A stretch of 64,000 bases of DNA, taken from NCBI GenBank assembly GCA_039028155.1, contig JBCCIS010000009.1, forward strand, positions 62,001 through 126,000, in the 5' to 3' direction. The stretch is from Pseudomonadota bacterium (lineage in GTDB: Bacteria > Pseudomonadota > Alphaproteobacteria > SP197). The notes below the pieces were generated by a model that had not been told where the DNA came from, did no database searches, and saw only the letters and a list, made by a program, of their open reading frames with translations. How positions within the stretch are numbered: position 1 is the first letter of the stretch; the number at the start of each line of letters is the position of its first letter. Of this stretch, positions 36,398 through 50,084 are shown piece by piece. Both the position numbers and the translations under genes were made by a program.

Positions 36398-36412
36398 ACG
36401 TCGTCATGTCCT

Positions 36413-36570
36413 CCCTCTCCCCGGCGAGGGAGAGGGATGCCTAGGCTTGGGCGCGTCAGCGCCCTAGACGGAGCTGGGTGAACGGGCTGGCGCGATGCCC
36501 TGGTCTAGGCGTCCTTTCGCGCGCTGACGCGCGACCCCTCACCCCGACCCTCTCCATCAAGGGGAGAGGG
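36413..36570. repeat. Palindromic repeat cluster (ctctcc/ggagag type)
   Basis: Two similar short palindromes, 36413-36436 (ccctctcc...ggagaggg) and 36548-36570 (ccctctcc...ggagaggg), flank two GC hairpins: gggcgcgtcagcgccc at 36449-36464 and a gcgcg-ctga-cgcgc block around 36519-36533. This is a common proteobacterial intergenic repeat type. Its right part runs into the 3' end of the SDR gene. Confidence 0.75.
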
Positions 36571-37455
36571 AGTCGATGGACCACCGTCGGCGGTCTTGGC
36601 GAGATCGGCAGGAATACCATCGCGATAGCTCGGAAAACGCAGTCGCACGCCAAGCTCGTCTTTGATCCGGCTGTTATCGACCCGCTTGTTGTCGCGATAA
36701 AAACTCTTCGCCATGTCCGAGAGATCGGCCTCGTCAAACGGGGTCTCCGGCGGCGGCTCCAGACCGAGCAGGTCGCACACATAGGCGACCACCTTGTCGG
36801 GCGCCTCTGCTTCGTCGTCGCAGACATTGTAGATGCGCCCGGGACGAATCTGGGCCATCGACGCGCGCAGGACCTGGATGATGTCGTCGACATGAATGCG
36901 CGAAAACACCTGGCCAGGTTTGACCACCCGCTTCGCCCGGCCCGACTGCACCTGGCGCAAAACGCCGCGGCCCGGACCATAGATGCCGGCAAGCCGGAAG
37001 ATGTGGACGGGCATGCCGTAGCGTTCGGCCATCATCAGCCACATTTCTTCGGCCTCGGCGCGCCGTCGGCTTCGATCCATGGTCGGCGCGGCCGGGGTGT
37101 CCTCGTTCACCCTGCCGCCGCCATGGTCACCATAGACGCCGGTGGTCGACAGATAACCCGCCCAAACGAGATCCTCCAGCGCGGCAAGGTCGCCGCCGTG
37201 CCAAAAAACCGGCGGCGCCGGCATATCCGGTTGCGGTGGTATCGAGTCGAGCAAATGGGTGGTCCCGGCCAGCGCCTGTAGCGCGTTCTCCATGGCCGCC
37301 GTCCCGTCGAAGACGTAGGTCTCGATCCCTTCACCCTTCAGCTTCGCCTGCTTGTCGGCCGAACGCACCGTGCCGGCGACCGTCCAGCCTTCGGCCTTGA
37401 GCTCGCGCGCGAGCGCCAGGGCGCTGAAGCCCAGGCCAAAACAGAAGAGCTTCAT
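36505..37455 (-). CDS. NAD(P)-dependent SDR/epimerase-like protein
   Basis: 316 residues from ATG 37455. N-terminal Rossmann motif FCFGLGFSALALARELKAEG and AGTVRSADKQ (the Arg suggests NADP). The atypical SDR pattern GVYGDHGGG and GRVNEDTPA, FRLAGIYGPGRGVLRQV and FSRIHVDDI resemble the YeeZ/YlbE-like group. The catalytic Tyr of classic SDRs seems to be in STTGVYGDH. The last 27 or so residues (PSTPSPLDGEGRGEGSRV...) come from the palindromic repeat and are probably not ancestral. The start overlaps the queG stop. Confidence 0.8.
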   Translation of the reverse strand: MKLFCFGLGFSALALARELKAEGWTVAGTVRSADKQAKLKGEGIETYVFDGTAAMENALQALAGTTHLLDSIPPQPDMPAPPVFWHGGDLAALEDLVWAGYLSTTGVYGDHGGGRVNEDTPAAPTMDRSRRRAEAEEMWLMMAERYGMPVHIFRLAGIYGPGRGVLRQVQSGRAKRVVKPGQVFSRIHVDDIIQVLRASMAQIRPGRIYNVCDDEAEAPDKVVAYVCDLLGLEPPPETPFDEADLSDMAKSFYRDNKRVDNSRIKDELGVRLRFPSYRDGIPADLAKTADGGPSTPSPLDGEGRGEGSRVSARKDA

Positions 37456-38585
37456 CAAGCTGCATTCTCCAGTTCGGGTCTTTGCCATTCACCGCGAACG
37501 TAGCCGTCGTTTTCGTTCGGCAGATAGCGCGTGCGCATGGCGTCGAACCGGTCGAACGGCAACAGCCGGGCAAGCGCCCAGACGGCCATCGCCCGCACCA
37601 GGGGCGACGTATCGTCAAGGCGCGCTGTCGCGGCGTCGACCAGCGCCGGATCGCCGCTGTTGCCGATCGCGATCATCACGTTGCGCACGAAGCGGTCCCG
37701 TCCCGTCCGCTTGATCGGCGAACCGCTGAACAAGCTGCGGAAGCCCGCGTCATCAAGCTCGGCCAAGTCGGCCAGGCGCGGCGCCGTCAGCTCGACGCGC
37801 GGCAGAAAAGCCGGCTCACGCGTCGCGGCAGCGAACTTGTTCCAGGGACAGACCGCCAGGCAGTCGTCGCAGCCATAGATCCGGTTGCCCATGGGGATAC
37901 GAAACTCGCGCCCGATATGGCCTTTGTGTTCGATCGTCAGATAGGAAAGACAGCGCCGGGCATCGAGACGGTAGGGCGCGGGGAAAGCGTTGGTCGGACA
38001 GACATCCAGGCAGGCCCGGCAGGATCCGCAGTGGTCGACTTCCGGTTCGTCGGCTTCAAGATCCAGTGTCGTGAAGATCTCCCCCAGAAACAGCCATGAG
38101 CCGAACTGCCGCGACACCAGATTGGTGTGCTTGCCCTGCCAGCCGATCGGCGTGCGCGCGGCAAGCGGCTTTTCCATCACCGGTGCGGTATCGACGAACA
38201 CCTTGACCTCGCAACCCGCCCCGTCCGCGACGCGCCGTGCCACCGCTTTCAGTCGTTTCTTCATGACGTCGTGATAGTCGCGGCCCTGGGCATAGACCGA
38301 GATCACGGCGCGATCGCGATGGTCGAGCCGTGCCATCGGATCGATGGCCGGACCATAGTTCGCACCGACGACCAGAACACTGCGCACCGAGGGCCAGAGG
38401 GTTGTCGGCGCGGCGCGTTCATCGACGCGCCGTTCCAGCCAGTCCATATCGCCGGCATAGCCGGCCGATAAGAAGGCATCCAGTCGCGCACGGTTTATCG
38501 CTTCAGGTTTGGCGATGCCGACCGTGTCGAACCCGGCCTCGCGGGCATACTGAATGAGGGCGTTCCGGTGTGCTTCAGCGTCCAT
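37455..38585 (-). CDS. queG: Epoxyqueuosine reductase QueG
   Basis: 376 residues from ATG 38585. The N-terminal cobalamin-binding part has [20 protein letters not shown] and [19 protein letters not shown]. Two [4Fe-4S] motifs are clear: [16 protein letters not shown] (about residues 190-205) and [13 protein letters not shown] (about 240-252). A HEAT-like C-terminal region ([24 protein letters not shown]) follows. It makes queuosine in the tRNA wobble position. Start and stop both overlap neighbouring genes by one base, so gst-queG-SDR is an operon. Confidence 0.97.
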   Translation of the reverse strand: MDAEAHRNALIQYAREAGFDTVGIAKPEAINRARLDAFLSAGYAGDMDWLERRVDERAAPTTLWPSVRSVLVVGANYGPAIDPMARLDHRDRAVISVYAQGRDYHDVMKKRLKAVARRVADGAGCEVKVFVDTAPVMEKPLAARTPIGWQGKHTNLVSRQFGSWLFLGEIFTTLDLEADEPEVDHCGSCRACLDVCPTNAFPAPYRLDARRCLSYLTIEHKGHIGREFRIPMGNRIYGCDDCLAVCPWNKFAAATREPAFLPRVELTAPRLADLAELDDAGFRSLFSGSPIKRTGRDRFVRNVMIAIGNSGDPALVDAATARLDDTSPLVRAMAVWALARLLPFDRFDAMRTRYLPNENDGYVRGEWQRPELENAA

Positions 38586-39253
38586 CAAAAGTCGAGGTCG
38601 TCATAATGCGACGATGGCCTTAAGCCCGGGATGCGATCTTCCAGCAGCGGTTGGAAAGACGGCCGCGACTTGACCCGGGCATACCAGTCTCGCGCGGCGT
38701 CCTGGTGGGACCAGGGTACGTCGCCGATATAGTCGATCGATGAAAGCTGCGCGGCCGCCGCGACATCGGCCATGGAAAAGCGCTCGCCGGCAAGCCAGGC
38801 CCGGCGTTCGGTCAGGTAGGCGATGTAGTCCAGGTGCACACGGATGTTGGCGAGCCCGGCGCGCACCGTCGCGGAGTCCGGTTCACCGCGCCCCAGGAAC
38901 CGCTTCATGACCTTCTCGCCGAACACGTTGCGCGTTGCTTCCTGATAGAACTTGTCGTCGAACCAGGCGATCAAACGGCGCGTCTCCGCCCGCTCCGCCG
39001 GCGTCGCGCCCAACAGGTCGGGCTGCGGCTGCACTTCATGCAGGTACTCGGCAATCGCCGAGCTGTCGGCAATCGCGGTGTCGTCGGCCTCGACAAGGAC
39101 GGGCACGCAACCGGCGGGGTTGAGGCTGAGAAACTCATCGCGACGCTCCCAGACATTCTCGCCGCGCAGTTCGAACGGCAGCCCCTTTTCCTTCAGGGTG
39201 ATGCGAACTTTGCGACAGAACGGGGAAAGCGGCATGTGATAGAGAATGCGCAT
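38585..39253 (-). CDS. Glutathione S-transferase
   Basis: 222 residues. The thioredoxin-like N-domain has [20 protein letters not shown] with a Ser/Cys where classes differ, the cis-Pro VPVLVEADD and DSSAIAEYL for glutathione binding. The all-helical C-domain has [20 protein letters not shown]. Class assignment is uncertain. First gene of the gst-queG-SDR unit. Confidence 0.9.
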   Translation of the reverse strand: MRILYHMPLSPFCRKVRITLKEKGLPFELRGENVWERRDEFLSLNPAGCVPVLVEADDTAIADSSAIAEYLHEVQPQPDLLGATPAERAETRRLIAWFDDKFYQEATRNVFGEKVMKRFLGRGEPDSATVRAGLANIRVHLDYIAYLTERRAWLAGERFSMADVAAAAQLSSIDYIGDVPWSHQDAARDWYARVKSRPSFQPLLEDRIPGLRPSSHYDDLDF

Positions 39254-39383
39254 GCCGCGAAGCTACTTGATGGCGCCGACGGCGCAAAGGGAGAGATTAG
39301 CGACGGCCGAACAATCGACATTCAATCGGCCATACTGACGCGAACGCGACGACTGGGTCCGCCTCGATGGCGGACCGGGATAG

Positions 39384-40085
39384 CTAAGCCAGGAAGTCCG
39401 ATTCAGGGCTGTTCACCGACAGGTCGATGTATTCCACATACTGGCCAGGCGGCACGCGCTTCAAACAATCGTGGCTCACACACGCCTCGACCAGAGCCTG
39501 CACCGGCCCGCGGCCGCCCTTCTTGCGATCGATGTGGATGGCCGACGCGCCACCAGCGGCCAGCGGAAACACATCCGAGCATCCGACTGGACGCACGGCG
39601 AGGTCGTAGCCCAAGGCGACCTGATCGTCCGACAGCAACTCGAAACGATCCTGCGCATGGCGACCACGCGCCGATACGACCCAGTTGCTGGCCTCGTCCG
39701 GCAGAATCAGGTTCATGGTCGCGAAGCATGACGCCGACGGCCCGCTGCCCCACTCGACCCCTTCCGGCACGATCAAAGACAGGCACATGGCGACGGCACC
39801 GGGCAGCGAGACACAATCGACCGGCACCGGCGCCAAGGTCAGGTGAACGTTGTGGGTCGAGGTGTCCGTGTCCTTGCGCGACGTCGCGACCTCGGCCAGC
39901 TCCATGTCGGAGAGACAGCCGCGCCTGACCAGAATAGAGGCCAAACGGCCGCCATTGGCAGCCTGGGTTTGGAGCGCATCGAACAGCTGGTGGTCGTTGA
40001 TCAGGCCGTATTCCTGCAGCATCCGGCCCAACCGAATGTCGGTAGCCTGGATCGTTGCACCCGCGCCAGCCGTGCTTATAGCCAT
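39384..40085 (-). CDS. GspE-N / MshEN-like domain protein of unknown function
   Basis: 233 residues from ATG 40085 (gagggg about 8 bases upstream). Residues about 18-70 (RLGRMLQEYGLINDHQLFDA, then GGRLASILVRRGCLSDMELAE) resemble half of a MshEN/GspE-N domain, a fold that can bind c-di-GMP in type II/IV secretion ATPases. There is no ATPase domain. The remaining 160 residues are not recognised. It may sense c-di-GMP, but the match covers one half-repeat only. Neighbours give no hint. Confidence 0.65.
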   Translation of the reverse strand: MAISTAGAGATIQATDIRLGRMLQEYGLINDHQLFDALQTQAANGGRLASILVRRGCLSDMELAEVATSRKDTDTSTHNVHLTLAPVPVDCVSLPGAVAMCLSLIVPEGVEWGSGPSASCFATMNLILPDEASNWVVSARGRHAQDRFELLSDDQVALGYDLAVRPVGCSDVFPLAAGGASAIHIDRKKGGRGPVQALVEACVSHDCLKRVPPGQYVEYIDLSVNSPESDFLA

Positions 40086-40266
40086 GTCAGCCCCTCACCT
40101 CACGCTATCCGGACGATCAAAAGGATCATCCGCACTATCCATTTTAGTTAGGGCTCAGGGGTATTCCTGTGACGCCGCGCACAGTTCGGCGGCCTGACAG
40201 GGTTACGGCGGTGGATAACCGGCACTCCTGTGACGATTGCAGTCGACCATTGTGCGCTCTCGCGCA

Positions 40267-40370
40267 ACCAGCGCCAGCCCCCGCCCAGCCACCCCGAGGA
40301 TGCTGCCATGGGTGGCCTCGGCGAAAACGCCTCTCGGCGTTTTGCCCCGGAGGCGGGGCCGTGGGCTGGT
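40267..40370. repeat. Palindromic intergenic repeat, copy C (core plus inverted module)
   Basis: In the 309-bp gap before gltB's 3' end. It carries the 27-bp core in the same orientation as copy B (40289-40315), and directly after it the exact reverse complement of the 37-bp module of copy B (40316-40352), so module and core are swapped round. Outer arms ccagccc...gggctgg are at about 40274-40369. The rest of the gap (40086-40266) holds a tcctgtgacg direct repeat (40165-40174 and 40226-40235) and no gene. Confidence 0.85.
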
Positions 40371-40394
40371 GATGTCAACGAGGGTGAATAAGCT

Positions 40395-44927
<4,533 letters not shown>

Positions 44928-44937
44928 GGCATCCCCC

Positions 44938-46386
44938 TCAACCGGCGGCGCGCAGCGCAACGGAATCCGCGCCGGCTTTCGCCTGCAGATACTGGTGAAT
45001 GCCTTCGGCCGCGTCGCGCCCGTCGCGCACGGCCCACACCACGAGCGAGGCGCCACGCACGATGTCGCCCGCGGCGAAAACGCCATCCAGGTTGGTCGCG
45101 CCCGTCGTCAGTTGCGATTTAACCGTGCCCCAGCGCGTCGTCACCAGATCGGGCACGTCAAACTGCGCGGGAATGTCCTCGGGATCGAAGCCAAGCGCCT
45201 TCAGGACAAGTTGGGAGTCCAGACGATACTCCGAGCCGGGAACCGGTTGCGGTGTCAGCCGGCCGCTCGAGTCAGGCTCGCCCAGACGCATTTTGACCGC
45301 GCGCACGGTATCGACATGGCCGTCGCCCTGGAATGCCTCCGGCAGCGCCAGGAACTCGAACGTGACGCCCTCTTCCATGGCATAGGCGACTTCGCGCTGG
45401 CTGCCCGGCATGTTGCCGCGGTCGCGTCGGTAAAGACAGGTCACCGCCTTGGCGCCCTGGCGCACCGCCGTGCGCACGCAATCCATGGCGGTATCACCGC
45501 CGCCGATGACAACAACGTCCTTGCCGGCCGCGTTCAACGCGCCGCTGTCGAATGCCGGAACCGTGTCACCCAGACCTTTGCGGTTGCTGGCGATCAGATA
45601 GTCGAGCGCCGGCACGATGCCGTCCAAACCGACACCGGGCGCCTTGATGTCGCGCGCCGTATAGACGCCGGTTGCAATCAGCACGGCGTCATGGCGTTCG
45701 CGCAGTTCGGCGAACGACACATCGCGGCCAACATCGGTGTTGGGGTGAAGACTGACGCCGCCCTCGGCCAAAAGGTCGACACGGCGCGTGACGACGTGCT
45801 TCTCCAGCTTGAAGTTGGGAATGCCATAGACCATCAGACCACCGAACCGGTCGTGCCGGTCATAGATCGCAACTTGATAACCGCGTCGTCGCAGCATCTC
45901 GGCCGCTGCCATGCCCGCCGGGCCGCCACCGATGATGCCGACCGACTGCTCACGCTCGCGCCGCGGGCGCGGCGGCTTGACCCAGCCGTTCGCGAAAGCG
46001 GTTTCGGTGATGTACTTCTCGACCGAGCCGATGGTGACGGAATCGAACCCCTTCTCGATCACGCAATTGCCTTCGCACAGGCGATCCTGGGGGCAGATAC
46101 GGCCGCAGATCTCCGGAAAGTTATTGGTCGCCGACGCCACCTCATAGGCCTCTTCGAGCCTGTCCTCGGCGGTCAGCATCAGCCAGTCGGGGATGTTGTT
46201 GTGCAACGGGCAATGCACCTGGCAGAACGGAATGCCGCATTGCGAGCAGCGCGACGCCTGTTCGACGGCGAACTCGCTCTGGAATTCGTCGAAAATTTCC
46301 GCGAAATCACCGCGCCGAACGCTGGCGTCACGCTTGGGTGGCCGGCGTTGCGCCGTATCCACGAATTTCAGCAGTTTCGCTGACAT
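44938..46386 (-). CDS. gltD: Glutamate synthase (NADPH) small subunit
   Basis: 482 residues. The N-terminal part has the cluster cysteines ASRCSQCGIPFCQVHCPLHN and CEGNCVIEKG (two [4Fe-4S] sites). The FAD motif is VGIIGGGPAGMAAAEML (about residue 150), the NADPH motif VVIGGGDTAMDCVRTA (about 293), and AAGDIVRGASLVVWAVRDGR is the C-terminal FAD contact. It passes electrons from NADPH to GltB. A GC palindrome sits 15 bases upstream of its start. Confidence 0.98.
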   Translation of the reverse strand: MSAKLLKFVDTAQRRPPKRDASVRRGDFAEIFDEFQSEFAVEQASRCSQCGIPFCQVHCPLHNNIPDWLMLTAEDRLEEAYEVASATNNFPEICGRICPQDRLCEGNCVIEKGFDSVTIGSVEKYITETAFANGWVKPPRPRREREQSVGIIGGGPAGMAAAEMLRRRGYQVAIYDRHDRFGGLMVYGIPNFKLEKHVVTRRVDLLAEGGVSLHPNTDVGRDVSFAELRERHDAVLIATGVYTARDIKAPGVGLDGIVPALDYLIASNRKGLGDTVPAFDSGALNAAGKDVVVIGGGDTAMDCVRTAVRQGAKAVTCLYRRDRGNMPGSQREVAYAMEEGVTFEFLALPEAFQGDGHVDTVRAVKMRLGEPDSSGRLTPQPVPGSEYRLDSQLVLKALGFDPEDIPAQFDVPDLVTTRWGTVKSQLTTGATNLDGVFAAGDIVRGASLVVWAVRDGRDAAEGIHQYLQAKAGADSVALRAAG

Positions 46387-46401
46387 CTTATTCCCCAGGG
46401 C

Positions 46402-46418
46402 GGCCCCACCGTGGGGCC
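46402..46418 (-). promoter_or_regulatory. GC palindrome upstream of gltD
   Basis: ggccccac and gtggggcc, one base apart, 15 bases before the gltD ATG and close to its ribosome site (gggga at 46394-46398 on the opposite strand). In the mRNA it would make a tight stem at the 5' leader. It could be an operator or a translational element. The remaining gap to 46642 is AT-richer and should contain the promoters of gltD and uppP. Confidence 0.3.
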
Positions 46419-46642
46419 AGTTCGGCTCTATAGGTCAAAAAACGGCGCTGTGCGAGAGGAATCTACAAACAAGGGCAATAATAGTGACATTAATTTATCG
46501 TGCCAATTGCCCCTTCCGGTCCCATACCAAATTTGCCGACTCGGGACGGAATCTTTAGGTCCAGTATACTTACCTATTTATTCCCAACCTATCCACCGCA
46601 GGGGGGTGTTAGGATGCGCGCGCAGCCGGTCGGAGGGCGCGT

Positions 46643-47431
46643 TTGACACTATTCCAGCTTGCCGTGCTGGCGGTTATCCAGGGTATCACCGAGTTTCTGC
46701 CCATCAGTTCCTCAGGCCACCTGATCCTGGTTCCCGAACTGACCAGTTGGCCCGATCAAGGGCTGCTGATCGACGTTGCCGTCCACATCGGCTCCCTGTT
46801 GGCGGTGGTGCTCTATTTCATCCGCGACATCTGGCGCCTCACGCGCGGTCTCGTCGCGCGCGGCAATGCCAGCACACGGCCCCAGGTTGGTATGCTGATC
46901 GGCGCCACCATCCCGGTCGGGATCGCGGGCTTCGCGCTGCACGAGATCGGCCAGGAGAACCTGCGCGATCCGCAGATCATCGCCTGGGCAACAATTGTCT
47001 TCGGCATTCTGCTCTATGTCGCCGACCGCGTCGGCATGACCTTGCGACGCATGGAGCACATGACGTGGGGCGCGGCGATGACCATCGGGTTTGCCCAGGT
47101 CCTGGCGCTGATCCCCGGCACCAGCCGTTCGGGCATCACCATGACCGCCGCACGGATGCTGGGGTTCGAGCGTGCCGATGCCGCGCGGTTTTCGATGCTG
47201 TTGTCGATCCCGGTCATCCTGGCGGCGGGCCTGCTCGCCGGGATCGATCTCTACCAGGCCGGCGACGCCAGCTTGACCACCGCTGCTCTGGTCGCTGGCG
47301 GTCTGGCCTTCGTGGCCGCCTACATCGCGATATGGGGCCTGATGGCGTGGCTGCGCCGCGCCAGCTTTACGCCCTTTGTCATCTATCGCCTGGTGCTCGG
47401 CGCCGGCCTGCTGATCTGGATCTATACCTGA
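46643..47431 (+). CDS. uppP: Undecaprenyl-diphosphatase UppP/BacA
   Basis: 262 residues from TTG 46643 with cggaggg at 46631-46637. The family motifs are intact: AVIQGITEFLPISSSGHLIL near the N-terminus (E in QGITEF) and PGTSRSGITMTAARMLGF (R-S-G-x-T) in the second half, plus about eight hydrophobic helices. It dephosphorylates undecaprenyl diphosphate to recycle the cell-wall lipid carrier. Bacitracin tolerance is the classic phenotype. Confidence 0.97.
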   Translation: MTLFQLAVLAVIQGITEFLPISSSGHLILVPELTSWPDQGLLIDVAVHIGSLLAVVLYFIRDIWRLTRGLVARGNASTRPQVGMLIGATIPVGIAGFALHEIGQENLRDPQIIAWATIVFGILLYVADRVGMTLRRMEHMTWGAAMTIGFAQVLALIPGTSRSGITMTAARMLGFERADAARFSMLLSIPVILAAGLLAGIDLYQAGDASLTTAALVAGGLAFVAAYIAIWGLMAWLRRASFTPFVIYRLVLGAGLLIWIYT

Positions 47432-47459
47432 GCCAGCCGCGGCCCGTGCCTGACTTGTC

Positions 47460-48410
47460 CTAGCCGAACTTGGGCCGGCCCTTCAGACCGCCGCGCCGGT
47501 ACTGGGCGAGATAGGTCGGCACGATGACTTCGACGGTCGTTGGGTTGATGCCGAGGTCCGCCAGTCCCGGCTGGTTGCCCGACACCACATTGTCGATTTG
47601 CATCAAACGCACCTGGTCGGGCGTCACCAATGGCACCGGCATGAACTGCAGGAACAAGGCCTGCAGATGGGCCACCGCATAGGGCAATGGCAGCAGGGCG
47701 CAACGACGCTGGGTCTCGCGCACGACGATCTTCATGAGGTCGCGGAAGCTGTAGACGGTCGGCCCGCCCAATTCGAACGTCTGCCCCTGCGTCGCCGGAT
47801 CGTCCAGACAGGCAACGATGGCCGAGGCGACGTCGCACACATAGACCGGCTGAAACCGGGTCTTGCCGCCGCCGAAGAGCGGCAGAATGGGCGACATGAC
47901 CGCCAGCTTGGCGAACAGGTTGAAGAAGCCGTCCTCGGGCCCGAAGACGATACTTGGCCGGATGATCGTCGCAGCTGGAAAGGTCTTCCGAACGATCTTC
48001 TCCGCCTCTGCCTTGGACGTCGCATACGTGGACGGCGAATCTTCGGACGCGCCGATCGCTGATATCTGGATCAAGCGCTCGACACCGTGGGACTTGGCCG
48101 CGTTGGCGATATGGCGCGCTGCCTCGACATGGGTGCGCGCGAAGTTTTGGCGCCCGCGCTGGTACAAGATGCCGACCAGGTTAATGACTGCCTCAGAGCC
48201 ATGGATGGCCGCCTCGACCGAGGCCTGGTCACCGACATTGGCGGCAATGGGGACGATCTGCCCGACATCGCCCAAGGGCTTCAAGAAAAGCGCAGCTTCC
48301 GGGTCGCGGCCGGCGACGACAATGCGCCAGCCGTCATCGGCCAAGCGCTGGACGACATAGCGCCCGATAAAGCCGGAACCGCCAAAGATGGTGATCTGAC
48401 GTGGAACCAT
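47460..48410 (-). CDS. Complex I NDUFA9-subunit-like protein (atypical SDR)
   Basis: 316 residues from ATG 48410 (ggag about 7 bases upstream). The N-terminal ITIFGGSGFIGRYVVQRLADDG is the NADP-binding Rossmann motif of atypical SDRs, followed by VINLVGILYQRGRQNF, STYATSKAEAEKIV, IIRPSIVFGPEDGFFN and the family-specific FQPVYVCDVASAI. This matches the NAD(P)H-binding protein family related to NDUFA9 found in alphaproteobacteria. It is thought to stabilise complex I, but a free-standing role is possible. Confidence 0.88.
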   Translation of the reverse strand: MVPRQITIFGGSGFIGRYVVQRLADDGWRIVVAGRDPEAALFLKPLGDVGQIVPIAANVGDQASVEAAIHGSEAVINLVGILYQRGRQNFARTHVEAARHIANAAKSHGVERLIQISAIGASEDSPSTYATSKAEAEKIVRKTFPAATIIRPSIVFGPEDGFFNLFAKLAVMSPILPLFGGGKTRFQPVYVCDVASAIVACLDDPATQGQTFELGGPTVYSFRDLMKIVVRETQRRCALLPLPYAVAHLQALFLQFMPVPLVTPDQVRLMQIDNVVSGNQPGLADLGINPTTVEVIVPTYLAQYRRGGLKGRPKFG

Positions 48411-48529
48411 GGGTTTCTCCAGGCACGCGCGCCCCCGCGTGGCGGGCATCTTATCGCCGGAACAAGGCCAGACAAGCAAGCACGAAGCCGTTGACAGCGC
48501 CGGGCCGTGCGCATAGTGACACACCCCGA

Positions 48530-48616
48530 GCCCAGGTGGCGGAATTGGTAGACGCGCAGGTTTCAGGTACCTGTGGGGGAAACCCCGTGGAAGTTCGAGT
48601 CTTCTCCTGGGCACCA
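48530..48616 (+). tRNA. tRNA-Leu (CAG anticodon)
   Basis: 87 nt including encoded CCA: acceptor GCCCAGG pairs with CCTGGGC, D-arm GGCGGAATTGGTAGACGC, anticodon loop TTCAGGT (CAG), a long variable arm (TGGGGGAAACCCCG) and T arm GGAAGTTCGAGTCTTC. Confidence 0.95.
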
Positions 48617-48683
48617 AGTTCTCGGATCGTGCGCCAAGGCGGCACGCTCATAGGCAGGCATCCTGCGACAGAACGGTTCCTCT

Positions 48684-49295
48684 ATGGCGCATATTCTCTA
48701 TCAAGGTGATTTGCCGGACGATCTCGACCTCGGCCCGGTCGTCGCGATCGATACCGAGACCATGGGACTAGATCTCAGCCGTGACCGGCTGTGCCTGGTT
48801 CAGCTGTCATCGGGCGACGGCAACGCCCATCTCGTGCAGTTCAAGAAGGGCGAATACGACGCGCCCAATCTAAGCGCGCTCTGCACCAATCCGGATGTGC
48901 TCAAACTCTTCCATTTCGCGCGTTTCGATCTGGCGGCGCTGTATCGCTATCTGGGCATCGTGTGTGCCCCCGTCTATTGCACGAAGATCGCGTCGAAGTT
49001 CGTGCGCACCTTCACCGACCGGCATGGTTTGAAGGATCTGTGCAAGGAACTGCTGGACGTCGATATCTCCAAGCAACAGCAAAGCTCGGATTGGGGCGCC
49101 GAAGAGCTGACCAACGATCAGTTGAAGTATGCGGCGTCGGATGTGCTGCACCTCCACCGTTTAAGGGAACGGTTGGACGAGATGTTGGTCAGAGAGGGAC
49201 GCGACGGCTTGGCGAAGGCATGTTTTGACTTCCTTCCCTACCGCGCCCAGCTCGATCTCTTGAACTGGGACGAGCCGGACATCTTCTCTCACTGA
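48684..49295 (+). CDS. rnd: Ribonuclease D, short form
   Basis: 203 residues containing only the DEDD 3'-5' exonuclease domain: VVAIDTETMGLDL (D and E), FHFARFDLAALYRYL (second D) and QLKYAASDVLHL (Y and last D). The HRDC domains of E. coli RNase D are missing, as is usual in alphaproteobacteria. It trims tRNA 3' ends; the tRNA-Leu gene sits directly upstream. A small stem-loop (49312-49326) follows the stop. Confidence 0.93.
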   Translation: MAHILYQGDLPDDLDLGPVVAIDTETMGLDLSRDRLCLVQLSSGDGNAHLVQFKKGEYDAPNLSALCTNPDVLKLFHFARFDLAALYRYLGIVCAPVYCTKIASKFVRTFTDRHGLKDLCKELLDVDISKQQQSSDWGAEELTNDQLKYAASDVLHLHRLRERLDEMLVREGRDGLAKACFDFLPYRAQLDLLNWDEPDIFSH

Positions 49296-49311
49296 TCAAA
49301 GGTAGGGCTTG

Positions 49312-49326
49312 CGCCGGTTACCGGCG
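49312..49326 (+). terminator. Weak stem-loop after rnd
   Basis: cgccggt-t-accggcg, a perfect 7-bp stem with a one-base loop 16 bases after the rnd stop. It lacks a T-run, so a terminator role is uncertain. Confidence 0.3.
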
Positions 49327-49412
49327 GCCCCACCTATGTGGTAAGTTATTGAAACAAAAAGACGCGCTGCGCTTTCCAGGGTGGCTGCCACGACACCCGA
49401 TTCGGAGTGACT

Positions 49413-50084
49413 GTGACGACAGAGCAGATTGATAGCCGCCAGGCTGGGTCACACGGCTGGGTGGTAACACCCAATGTCCGCCGTGGCCGCCTGACTGGCG
49501 GCTATAGCCGTTTTGTCGGCTTTATGCGCTGGCTGCTGCCGATCGGCGCCGTGGCGCTGGCAGCCGCGCTGATTGCATGGCCGTACCTGGAATCGCGCGA
49601 AGATGGCTTCACGCTGATGATGTCGGATCTGGAGGTCGACGACGCCGGCCGTCTGGTCATGGATAACGCCCGTTTTCTGGGCACCGACGACAAGGGCCAG
49701 CCCTATACGGTGACGGCAATCGCGGCCTGGCAGGACCCCAACGAGGACGAAATCATCAATCTGGAGACGCTTCAGGGCGATATCACGCTGCAGTCCGGTG
49801 CCTGGATCGCCGTCAGCGCGGCAACCGGTCGCTATGACCGGCCGGCCGAAAGGCTGATCCTGGAGCAGGACGTCAGCGTCTTCACCGACGAAGGTTATGA
49901 GCTCCACACCGATATTGCCGAGTTCGACCTGAATCAGGGCACCGGCTGGGGCGACAGGCCGGTCTCCGGTCAAGGTCCGGCGGGGCTATTGGAAGCCCAG
50001 GGCTTTCGCATGTCGGAAGGCGACGGCAAGATTCACTTCATCGGCCCTGTCCACATGACGCTGTTCCCCGGAGCCGCCGAATGA
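49413..50084 (+). CDS. lptC: LPS export protein LptC
   Basis: About 223 residues. GTG 49413 is chosen because ggag (49404-49407) is 5 bases upstream; GTG 49407 is also in frame. One TM helix (MRWLLPIGAVALAAALIAW, about residues 40-58) and a periplasmic beta-strand region with LVMDNARFLGTDDKGQPYTV and GDITLQSGAWIAVSA, the beta-jellyroll of LptC. It bridges LptBFG and LptA to pass LPS from the inner membrane. It overlaps lptA by 4 bases. Confidence 0.9.
   Translation: MTTEQIDSRQAGSHGWVVTPNVRRGRLTGGYSRFVGFMRWLLPIGAVALAAALIAWPYLESREDGFTLMMSDLEVDDAGRLVMDNARFLGTDDKGQPYTVTAIAAWQDPNEDEIINLETLQGDITLQSGAWIAVSAATGRYDRPAERLILEQDVSVFTDEGYELHTDIAEFDLNQGTGWGDRPVSGQGPAGLLEAQGFRMSEGDGKIHFIGPVHMTLFPGAAE

Noticed and set aside
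46614-46646. 10-codon frame overlapping the uppP start
   Set aside because: Too short, without its own ribosome site, and explained by the uppP leader.
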